From Thermoplasmata archaeon (GTDB lineage: Archaea; Thermoplasmatota; Thermoplasmata; GCA-020350865): a stretch of DNA of 64,000 nucleotides. Under the pieces are notes generated by a model. It saw only the letters and a list, made by a program, of their open reading frames with translations, did not search any database and was not told the DNA's origin. The position numbers and the translations under genes were made by a program. Of the stretch, positions 45,901 to 51,424 are shown in pieces. The stretch lies in the NCBI GenBank assembly GCA_020348445.1, contig CP070751.1, positions 4,874,506 to 4,938,505 of the forward strand. Direction: 5' to 3'. Position 1 is the first letter of the stretch. Every line of letters begins with the position of its first letter.

Positions 45901-46709
45901 CCATTAGAAGATTCAAGAGCAATACCAAGCATACTACTCGAAACCGAATTTACAGAAATGTTATTTCCATTGGAAGACTCAAGATTGATACCGATAAAGA
46001 GGTTCGAATCCAAAGTGTTATCATCAACAGTGTTTCCTTCTGATGAAATAAGCATAATACCATTTGAACCGCCGAAAATGCTATTACCTGAGATAAGATT
46101 CCTAATTGAAGAATCCAAAATAATTCCATCCCCCCCATTTAAAATGACCACATTATTTAATAAATGATTATCATTTGAAGAATCTAGATAAATACCATTA
46201 CTATTATCATCTATAGTGTTGTGTGAAATGTTATTATATGATGCCGACCATAAATAGATACCACTTTCGCTATTTGAGGTAATATTATTGTGGGTAATCA
46301 AACAGTTCTGAACATTGTTTAGTTCCATCCCTGCATCTGTGGAAACTGTTCCGCTCCCAGTAACTGTAAATCCGGTGATATTCGACCAACTTGCACTTAC
46401 AAAAACAACATCTCCAACCCCACCTCCATCTATAATCGTTGTATCCCTACATTCTCCGGTAATGTTCAAGGTTTTGTATACTAATAAATTCTCATAGTAG
46501 GTTCCATTATAAACATAGATCGTATCTCCATCTTCAGCTACATTAATAGCTACCTGAATACTCGTATACGCCCCACCGCTGCCAGTTTCATTTACATAAT
46601 GTGTGGTCCCAGTTACACTAGATGTAATATCAATAACAATATCCAATACATAGACCAAGCTGAATATCATTATCATGCTCAACCAGAATGCAATTACCTT
46701 CCTGCCCAT
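39939..46709 (-). CDS. 2256-aa membrane-anchored surface protein with three beta-helix modules and zinc-ribbon tail
   Basis: A signal peptide is followed by three homologous beta-helix modules of roughly 470-590 residues. Modules 2 and 3 open with YYDTIQEAIDDAD; all three open with a pectin-lyase-like start and an ITGFT/ITDFT segment. Each has an inner YYWKNQ...VILANC block and closes with a WSDYTG...GDGIGD-like cap. Four Ig-like repeats and a SbsA-like Ig domain follow, then a transmembrane helix (about 40240-40318). A cytoplasmic tail of about 100 residues carries two zinc-ribbon motif sets (CPGC...CPFC and CPQC...CPSCGIKGTLE). The last 12 residues are identical to those of the 1274-aa neighbour. 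The promoter sits about 25 bp before the ATG, so the leader is very short. Likely an adhesin or polymer-binding surface protein. Confidence 0.9.
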   Translation of the reverse strand: MGRKVIAFWLSMIMIFSLVYVLDIVIDITSSVTGTTHYVNETGSGGAYTSIQVAINVAEDGDTIYVYNGTYYENLLVYKTLNITGECRDTTIIDGGGVGDVVFVSASWSNITGFTVTGSGTVSTDAGMELNNVQNCLITHNNITSNSESGIYLWSASYNNISHNTIDDNSNGIYLDSSNDNHLLNNVVILNGGDGIILDSSIRNLISGNSIFGGSNGIMLISSEGNTVDDNTLDSNLFIGINLESSNGNNISVNSVSSSMLGIALESSNGNNITGNTVTSNLWDGIYLISSSWNNITNNTGINNENTIVLAESTSNYLFGNSMTGEGISIAGGSLEHWNTHIIDTSNKVNDKPVYYWKNQSGGSIPSDAGQVILANCDNIRVENQQIHDCPHGILLGFSSNNYLAENAVTSVDSSAIRMEYSDWNTISGGSASCRYRNAIALYSANHNRISNTTTSNSESGIYISNSEDNNVTGNTAYNNRYGIFLYGPGLNNITFNMVYNNLHGIYLDYLDEVNIIGNEIFSNTGSGINIEADSTGARIYHNNIKNNSDQAIDGNINYWDNGYPLGGNYWSDYTGYDNLSGPNQDQLGSDGIGDTPYVIDVDSQDNYPLMEPFGNGTLFGPVYNIEKDTYYDTIQEAIDDADPGNTILVSSGIYLENVIVNKTINLMGEDMNTTIIDGGGNGDVVRITADWANITGFTINNSGTSGNNAGVKIESNYTSISENNLQDNTCGIYLDQDTNWNTILINNISSNYGLGILLDTSFNNSIIGNNISANGGGIFMPHSSWNNISDNNFFSNDDWGMHLENSCWNIIMENTILNSIEGIHLCLDCENNTFIDNYVCHNRFGFGCWGGNNNNMIDNSILYNSDFGIYFGSSLHNTLASNTLIHNGIHICGDYIEFWNTHYIDTTNTVNGKSIYYWKNQTEGVVPDGAGEVILANCTNVSVENQELHNGTVGIAVGFCSNINITGNNISGGRWGIYIDNSFENNITVNNASNNIYGIYFISSSNNYIFHNNLIDNTLQGFDNDVNFWDNGYPSGGNFWSDYTGSDERSGPNQDEPGSDGIGDTEYGIDSDTIDYYPLMSPYIIIPPLKPVHNIDKGTYYDTIQEAIDDADSGNTIFVRNGTYYESVVVDVTVTLMGEDKNTTILDGRGISDVIEITADWVNITDFTITGGGWWPYAGIKLDNVQNCWIFNNNISLNDGHGIVLYSSSRNKITDNIASSNHWGIYLDSSLNNNIKGNNVSNNDEGISLESSSGNTITNNILFPNNGYAFDLCLSSNNNITGNNISHNDNGIILFRSNQNSLNGNIFISNDRYGIYLYDSSSNRLTSNQMIENGILITGDLLEYWNTHIIDTFNTVSGKPVYYWKNQTGGIIPSGAGQVILANCFNIIVENQELTYGAVGIELGFSSHNTIIDNDASSNNHYGIYLEYSNYNNITGNIVSLNNGNGIHLYYSNGNNIAANTVYSNGLYGIRLWESDLNNVTDNIAFENNLYGISVYSSDDNFIFDNNAFNNLFGIRLQESDGNNVSNNIATDNYYGIYLCLGSDNNDITTNNLADNNYGIYIWFLSNNNMIFRNNISSNSIYGILLEDCSNNRIYHNNIISNNHQAFDNRSDNYWDNGYPSGGNYWSDYTGADDFSGPGQNEEGGDGIGDSPYIIDSDTQDNYPLMEPWAPDNTPPILQLDSPSNNSIIKPGIIIDLSILDPHLYKVTYSLNGGSHQRITSPFEIETMEWEDDNYIVEVYAIDTHNNVNTKWYNFTIDSISPTVVLNSPDDGSIIKAGIPIEFSIQDIHLKQVICSINGVNEIISSPYDLNTNSWDDRSYVISINASDHAGNYNFLWFNFVIDSTSPKITLNSPDNNSFIAIEAEIDFTISDANLKKVSYTKNSGPAYTFSEPYIIDTSDWQDGEYNIKIYADDLAGNFNEKWFIFTKDTTLPSIVLNNPDNESLLFEVQTIDFDVYDENLESVYYSINQGALRIFEAPYDLDASDWEDGEYIIEIRAGDAAGWTIERWFFFKFDISPPSIASASIDEGATDVSIKTEIVIEFSEPMDTKSVESAISMDPYVDYTCSWTEDNKTLILNFSEPLEYETQYKISIGTGAKDMADRRLDDKFEFGFTTQKKPKEKEEEGVPIMYFFLTLLIAIIVVVIIVVLVIAKKKPSKEKAEPGIEIPAAIQIKCPGCNNILQFDDLGTTMNIKCPFCSMVMKVESQKSLEEQPQPQLPTMQIACPQCRHGFSVIKTKGPMQVQCPSCGIKGTLE
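41700..46620 (-). repeat. three tandem beta-helix modules inside the 2256-aa protein
   Basis: Module starts fall near 46620, 44850 and 43446 (reading downward), each from a TIQEAI-type opening to a GD.IGD cap. Modules 2 and 3 share the stretch from YYDTIQEAIDDAD through LMGED.NTTI.DG nearly residue for residue, which points to duplication within the gene. Confidence 0.75.
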
Positions 46710-46732
46710 GAATGTAAGTTATTGAGATAACC

Positions 46733-46744
46733 AGATAAATACCT
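46733..46744 (-). promoter_or_regulatory. TATA-like box for the 2256-aa surface protein
   Basis: GGTATTTATCTG on the minus strand, centred about 28 bp before the ATG at 46709. No ribosome site is visible, so the transcript is probably leaderless. Confidence 0.45.
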
Positions 46745-46757
46745 TGTGATTTACTAT

Positions 46758-46772
46758 TAGACTTTTAGTCTA
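46758..46772 (-). terminator. small hairpin over the stop of the Fe-S protein gene
   Basis: TAGACT and AGTCTA flank TTT, and the loop includes part of the stop codon at 46765. It is a 6-bp stem without a long T-run, so it could be a weak terminator or processing site. Confidence 0.3.
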
Positions 46773-47478
46773 GTATCTCCATCAACAGCTCAGGCATATC
46801 CAGCACCCTAATCTTCGAGTCATTCCTCCCAGCAGCCTCCCTCAAGGCAAAAGTACAAAATGGACAGGCAGAAGTTAATACATCGGCACCTGTCTCCTCG
46901 GCTTCTTTTAGTCTTGTATCAGCCATCTGATCAGATAACTCGGGAAATCCCGCCCTAACTCCCCCACCTGCACCGCAGCATCTTGCATTCTGTCTGCTTC
47001 TGGCCATCTCCACGAGTGCAAGGCCAGGAATACTCTTTAAAATGTCTCTTGGGACATCGTACAAACCTGAATGCCTGCCCAAATGACATGGGTCGTGGTA
47101 TGTGACCTTCAACTTTGTTTCTGGGAATTTCAAAGAGCCTTTGTCAATGAGATCAACAAGGAGCTCCAAAACATGCTTTACCTCAAAATCCAATGAGCCA
47201 GTCATCGTTTCATAATCTTGTTTTAGAGTACGGAAACACCCGGAGCACGAGGTCACAACAACGTCAGCACCGCTTTTATTTATGGCATCCACATTATGTT
47301 CCATCATATCCTTTCCAACTTCCATGTTGCCTGTTCTTAGCATGACTGAGCCGCAGCACCATTCGTCCTCACCCAACAAGATGAACTCAACATCTGCCTT
47401 CTTTAAAAGTTCAATCGTGCTTTTAGCGATATCCTTTGCACGATACGTTGCCATGCAGCCAGGGAAGTAGAGTATCAT
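46765..47478 (-). CDS. CCG-domain Fe-S protein (HdrB/LutA/GlcF-like)
   Basis: The 237-aa protein has two complete cysteine-rich CCG domains. The first has FPGC near the start, EWCCGSV and TSCSGC. The second has DPCHLG, ARCCGAGGG and SACPFC. In heterodisulfide reductase B and its relatives these ligands hold noncubane [4Fe-4S] clusters. Its ATGA start overlaps the stop of the flavoprotein gene by four bases, so the two are translated as one unit. Together they form the D-lactate/glycolate-type dehydrogenase split between a flavin/ferredoxin chain and a CCG chain. The terminal electron acceptor is not evident. Confidence 0.9.
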   Translation of the reverse strand: MILYFPGCMATYRAKDIAKSTIELLKKADVEFILLGEDEWCCGSVMLRTGNMEVGKDMMEHNVDAINKSGADVVVTSCSGCFRTLKQDYETMTGSLDFEVKHVLELLVDLIDKGSLKFPETKLKVTYHDPCHLGRHSGLYDVPRDILKSIPGLALVEMARSRQNARCCGAGGGVRAGFPELSDQMADTRLKEAEETGADVLTSACPFCTFALREAAGRNDSKIRVLDMPELLMEILD

Positions 47479-49319
47479 TTACTCCCCTCCTTGGCCAGAT
47501 CAGCAAGTTCTTTTCTTGCCTTGTCATCCTCTCCAAATGGATTATGATATTCCTTTATGTTATCTGCTATCTTCTTGTGACTTTCAAGCTCAAAGCCCTG
47601 CTCAACAAGATATGCCCTTATACTCTCCACAATATCAGGAACCTTGATCTGAGAGGGACAGGTAATTGTGCAGTTCATGCAGGTGGTACACTGATAGAGC
47701 TTGTCGGCAAGTTCTTTTGAGGGCTCTAACTTACCTATCATGAGATTGTAGGCAAGGATGACCTTTCCCCTGGCATTGGTAGATTCTAAGGATGTTTGAC
47801 CGAACACTGGGCAACCGATTCTGCAGAAGCCGCACTTTACGCAAACCAATATTTCATTGTCAGCGTGCTTTCCAAAACTTTTTATGATCTCTGGCTTTTC
47901 TATTAGATCCTTGTATGCAAAGAAGTCGAATATGTCGGTTTCTTTACCGTCAAGGGAAAGCTTGCCTGGATTTAGTATGTTGTTTGGATCCAAGGCCTCC
48001 TTTATTTTCCTCATTATAGAAACGGCATAACCGTGCTCCTTTTCCAAAAATGGGGCTCTTGCCCTTCCCACGCCATGTTCTGCTGTTACCGTACCATTGT
48101 ACTTCATTGGGATAGAAATCAGTTCATCGGCTACCTTCTTTACCTTACCCCATCCTTCCTCATTTCTAACATCCAAGATGAAGGTTGTGTGAAGATTTCC
48201 GTCTCCGATATGTCCAAAGGATGCGATTATAATATCGTTTTCTTTTGAAATCCTCTGGGCTTCTTTTATGGCCTCTGGAATCTTGGAAATTGGAATGCCA
48301 AAGTCCTCGGCAATGGGTATAAGTCTGAAACCTTCCATGTACCTTGAGAGGGCGGAAACAAGACCTGATCTCACCTTCCATATCTCTTGTCTTTCGTTCG
48401 GTTCATCAGACCATCTTAGATCCTTGCCATTGTGCCTCTTACAAATTTCCAGGATCTTGTGAATGTGGCGCTCCACAGCCTCCTTGTTTCCATCCACCTC
48501 CATCATGAGCATGCCTTCGATTCCCTCCAAATCAAGGTTCATGGACTCGCTTACGACCTTGATGCTGATATTATCCAGAATCTCGCATGCTGAAAGGGGT
48601 ATCCCCGAGGAAAAAATCTCGGCTATGGCAGATCCTGCATCGTCCATATTTACGAAGGAAGCCACAGAAAATGCAATGTACTCGGGCATTGGGACGATCC
48701 TGAACGTTATTTCAGTTATTATGCCCAAGGTGCCCTCGGCACTCACGAAAAGTCTTGTGAGATCGTAACCTGAGGATGTCTTTGGAGCCTTTGTTCCTGT
48801 CCTTATTGTCTTACCATCTGCAAGGACCACCTCCAGGCCGAGGACATAATCCTTTGTGGTTCCATATTTTATGGCCCTGACACCACTTGCGTTTGTTGAT
48901 ACCATACCACCGACGGTACATATTGCCGAACTCCCGGGATCAGGTGGGAAGAAATAATCTGGTGCTAGTGCTTTGTTCAAATCCTGACAAATCACACCTG
49001 GCTCCACAATAATGTATCTGTCCTCGACTCTGATCTCCTTTATGCTGTTCATTTTGCCCATATCAAGGATTATTCCGCCGAAAACAGGCAAAACAGCCCC
49101 TGTTACGCTGGTTCCGGAGCCCCTGGCTGTAACGGGAATTTTCTGTTCATGCGCCAGAGCCAGTATCTTCGACACTTCCTCAGATGAGCCGGGAAATACG
49201 ATGGCATTGGGCTTTCCCACATGAACAGACATGTCCCTTGAGTAGCATATCAGCTCTATTTCGTCGACAACGACGTTCTGCTCCCCCACTATGTCCTCAA
49301 GTTGCCTTTTATAATCCAC
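47475..49319 (-). CDS. FAD-linked 2-hydroxyacid dehydrogenase with ferredoxin domain (GlcD/LDH type)
   Basis: Oxidises a 2-hydroxyacid (D-lactate or glycolate most likely) and passes electrons through Fe-S clusters. The 614-aa chain has a PCMH-type FAD domain (about 30-205), with ARGSGTSVTGAV and GGMVSTNASGVRAIKYG. The C-terminal FAD-oxidase domain (about 210-450) includes the IASFGHIGDGNLHTTF signature. A ferredoxin-like tail has CVKCGFCRIGC (about 490-500) and CTTCMNCTITC (about 542-552). The start is a GTG with GGGGGGT about 6 bases before it. The substrate cannot be fixed from motifs alone. It is coupled by a four-base overlap to the CCG-domain gene. Confidence 0.9.
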   Translation of the reverse strand: MDYKRQLEDIVGEQNVVVDEIELICYSRDMSVHVGKPNAIVFPGSSEEVSKILALAHEQKIPVTARGSGTSVTGAVLPVFGGIILDMGKMNSIKEIRVEDRYIIVEPGVICQDLNKALAPDYFFPPDPGSSAICTVGGMVSTNASGVRAIKYGTTKDYVLGLEVVLADGKTIRTGTKAPKTSSGYDLTRLFVSAEGTLGIITEITFRIVPMPEYIAFSVASFVNMDDAGSAIAEIFSSGIPLSACEILDNISIKVVSESMNLDLEGIEGMLMMEVDGNKEAVERHIHKILEICKRHNGKDLRWSDEPNERQEIWKVRSGLVSALSRYMEGFRLIPIAEDFGIPISKIPEAIKEAQRISKENDIIIASFGHIGDGNLHTTFILDVRNEEGWGKVKKVADELISIPMKYNGTVTAEHGVGRARAPFLEKEHGYAVSIMRKIKEALDPNNILNPGKLSLDGKETDIFDFFAYKDLIEKPEIIKSFGKHADNEILVCVKCGFCRIGCPVFGQTSLESTNARGKVILAYNLMIGKLEPSKELADKLYQCTTCMNCTITCPSQIKVPDIVESIRAYLVEQGFELESHKKIADNIKEYHNPFGEDDKARKELADLAKEGSK

Positions 49320-49501
49320 GAAATTACCCCCCTTTTTAAGGCAGAGTGTATAAGATATTCTCAGTATTTATTGTTTGGGGAATGGAAATATTCAGGCCCG
49401 GGGATAGTATATTAGGGATGGTTGGATGAACTGTGTCTATTTTATGGGTAAACACATCCAATCAATGATATGTCCCAAAATCCCCGAGATAACAGTGAGA
49501 T

Positions 49502-49513
49502 AAAATATATATC
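49502..49513 (+). promoter_or_regulatory. TATA-like box for the 169-aa membrane protein
   Basis: AAAATATATATC is centred about 37 bp before the ATG at 49545. It lies within the longer reading frame that begins at 49470 and so argues for the shorter start, which also has GGTGA at 49536-49540. Confidence 0.5.
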
Positions 49514-49544
49514 CTTTAAAGAATTATCATCACGCGGTGAAAAT

Positions 49545-50054
49545 ATGGAATCCCAACTTATCGGCGAAAATAAAGGCGATAATGCCCAAATTCCCCCAGA
49601 TTCAATGGAAAAGGAAAGTTATCCTAATTACCCACAACCACCAGGCCGTCCCCCCGGGGCTGTGGCTGACCTCACAAAGAGATTCAAACAAACAGACAAG
49701 GTAATGAAGCTCATTGTATTCGGTATAATCTTCATGTTCATTGGAACTATTTTCATATCCATCGTATCAATGGGTGGAGGCCCAAATCAATGGGATGAGA
49801 AGTACGATAAGAATGATGACGGAGTAATTGATGAGGACAAGAGGAACAATTACTATAAGGATTTGAGATTGTACGACACAGTCCGTGATATCGGTGTTTT
49901 AATTGGTAAAATCATCATCAATATCGGAATCCTGATTCTGGTGCTCGCCCTTTTTGGAGGGGGCCTAGTAAACGATGATCTGGATAAATATGTGCGCATT
50001 GGCATGATCATAGCAGCAGGCCTCATCATCGGTTGGTCAGGTATGATGATCTGA
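49545..50054 (+). CDS. small membrane protein with an EF-hand-like loop
   Basis: The 169-aa protein is not recognised as a known family. It has a proline-rich cytoplasmic-looking N-terminus (about 25-38), a first helix (about 55-75) and a loop of roughly 40 residues. Helices at about 117-138 and 150-168 follow. The loop holds a calcium-type sequence DKNDDGVIDEDK (88-99) with Asp/Asn at positions 1, 3, 5 and 9, but Lys instead of the usual acidic residue at position 12. The start at 49545 is preferred to the ATG at 49470 because a TATA-like box falls between the two and GGTGA precedes 49545. It diverges from the flavoprotein gene. Confidence 0.65.
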   Translation: MESQLIGENKGDNAQIPPDSMEKESYPNYPQPPGRPPGAVADLTKRFKQTDKVMKLIVFGIIFMFIGTIFISIVSMGGGPNQWDEKYDKNDDGVIDEDKRNNYYKDLRLYDTVRDIGVLIGKIIINIGILILVLALFGGGLVNDDLDKYVRIGMIIAAGLIIGWSGMMI

Positions 50055-50084
50055 TCATCTTCCCCTTATAATTCCAAGATTATT

Positions 50085-50936
50085 TCAATAACCAAGCGCC
50101 TTTGCCAATTCTTTGGCCACAGAAACAACGCTGGTTTCGTTCTCGATTGTATCTGTTGATATTACCTTGTCGCAAACCGATTTTAACCTAGGAAGTGCGT
50201 TTTTGGCAAAAAGTCCATGAGTACAGGCAGCGTAGACCTCATCTGCACCTTGGGACTTAAGCTGCTCAGTTGCTTTTACAATTGTGCCGCCAGTTGCGAT
50301 GATGTCGTCCACTATGGCCACCTTTTTTCCTGAGACCGAAACGTTCTTTGCCTTCATTTCTACAGTCTCACCGTCTATTCGGATTTTCTCGAGGTAATCC
50401 CATTTGCAGCCAGTGAACTCTGCCGCTATCTTAGCAAGTTCCAGTGCCCCCTCATCAGGGGCGATTATAATGTCAGGGGCCAAGTTTTTAAGATATGCTC
50501 CTATTTGCGGCATGCTAGAGATGTTTTTTGTTGGTTTTTCAGAGATCTCCAATACACTCTCTTCATGGATATCCACCGTAATCAAGGAGTCAGAGGAGAG
50601 CTGAATATGCTTAACCAGTGTTTTGGCGGAAATGGGCTCCCCCAAATTGAATTTCTTGTCCTGTCTTGCATACCCGAAGTAAGGAACCACTGTAATGAGG
50701 TTTTTAATATCGAATTCCCTTATCGCATCTTGAAGCAGAAACAGCTCAATTATCTTCTCATCAGGATACGATGTTTGAACAAGAACAACCTCCTCCCCAT
50801 CCAGATTTTCATGGATTCTCACATAGCATTCAAAATCAGGAAAGCGCCTTGATTCCACATTGGCCAAAGCACAGCCCGTTTCCTCGGCAAGTGTATTTGA
50901 CAAGGATTTCGAAGCAGAACCTGAAACAACTATCAT
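50085..50936 (-). CDS. prs: ribose-phosphate pyrophosphokinase
   Basis: Makes phosphoribosyl pyrophosphate from ribose 5-phosphate and ATP for nucleotide, histidine and tryptophan synthesis. The 283-aa chain has the catalytic loop region VVPYFGYARQDKKF, the flexible GEPISAKTL segment and the PRPP-binding loop VDDIIATGGTI. It is shorter than bacterial Prs (about 315 aa), as is common in archaea. The ATG at 50936 is preferred to a GTG at 50948 because the GGGTGTAAGG site lies just upstream of it and the promoter at 50967-50980 would start transcription near 50950. Confidence 0.94.
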   Translation of the reverse strand: MIVVSGSASKSLSNTLAEETGCALANVESRRFPDFECYVRIHENLDGEEVVLVQTSYPDEKIIELFLLQDAIREFDIKNLITVVPYFGYARQDKKFNLGEPISAKTLVKHIQLSSDSLITVDIHEESVLEISEKPTKNISSMPQIGAYLKNLAPDIIIAPDEGALELAKIAAEFTGCKWDYLEKIRIDGETVEMKAKNVSVSGKKVAIVDDIIATGGTIVKATEQLKSQGADEVYAACTHGLFAKNALPRLKSVCDKVISTDTIENETSVVSVAKELAKALGY

Positions 50937-50966
50937 CCTTACACCCACAGGGTGAATGGCGATATA

Positions 50967-50980
50967 GAATTTTTATACTT
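50967..50980 (-). promoter_or_regulatory. TATA box for prs
   Basis: AAGTATAAAAATTC on the minus strand, centred about 38 bp before the ATG at 50936. Confidence 0.5.
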
Positions 50981-51053
50981 TCGATTGAATGTCAAAAACA
51001 AAAAAAAGAAAAGAAGAATGATAGAATCCGAAGGAGTCCTCATTCATTCCTTA

Positions 51054-51227
51054 TTAGAACCTTCGTGGCGGCCTGCGCTTCCTATAACACTCCTGGCAAT
51101 AAACAGGTCTGGTGCCATCGGGCTTAAACGGTACCTGGGCCTCTTTTCCACAATCAGCACATGTTACCGTATGCATTTCTCTGGGAGGACGGTTATATCC
51201 GCCTCCTCCTCTTCTCTCTCTATACAT
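51054..51227 (-). CDS. 57-aa zinc-ribbon protein with basic Gly-rich N-terminus
   Basis: The short ORF begins MYRERRGGGGYNRPPRE and continues with CADC near residue 24-27, VPFKPDG, and CQEC near 44-47, ending in RRPPRRF. The CxxC...CxxC pair with VPFKP...RPVYC between is a recurring small archaeal zinc ribbon, and the RGG-like N-terminus and basic tail suggest RNA binding. The ATG at 51227 is adjacent to a TATA-like TAGTATATAA, closer than usual for a promoter, so the start could also be the Met at codon 18; the conserved N-terminal pattern favours the first ATG. It lies between prs and the site-2 protease gene. Confidence 0.65.
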   Translation of the reverse strand: MYRERRGGGGYNRPPREMHTVTCADCGKEAQVPFKPDGTRPVYCQECYRKRRPPRRF

Positions 51228-51377
51228 TTATATACTACCTATCTTTTCGCAAGTTCCATTTTGGAAACTTGTTGAGTAACTGAATAATCCTATACTATTT
51301 AATACTATTTGGTGAAAACTTTGAGGGCTTGTGAATTGCCATATGCTTCAAAATATACCCTGAACCACCAATACCAT

Positions 51378-51390
51378 TATCTTAATAAAC
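51378..51390 (+). promoter_or_regulatory. TATA-like box for the site-2 protease gene
   Basis: TTATCTTAATAAA lies about 41 bp before the ATG at 51425; GGTGA at 51416-51420 is the ribosome site. Confidence 0.4.
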
Positions 51391-51424
51391 TAAAACCCTT
51401 ATTACTGCAATATCCGGTGAAGAA

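Noticed and set aside
49470..49544. Longer N-terminus for the 169-aa membrane protein
   Set aside because: A TATA-like sequence and a GGTGA site both lie inside this stretch and point to the ATG at 49545.
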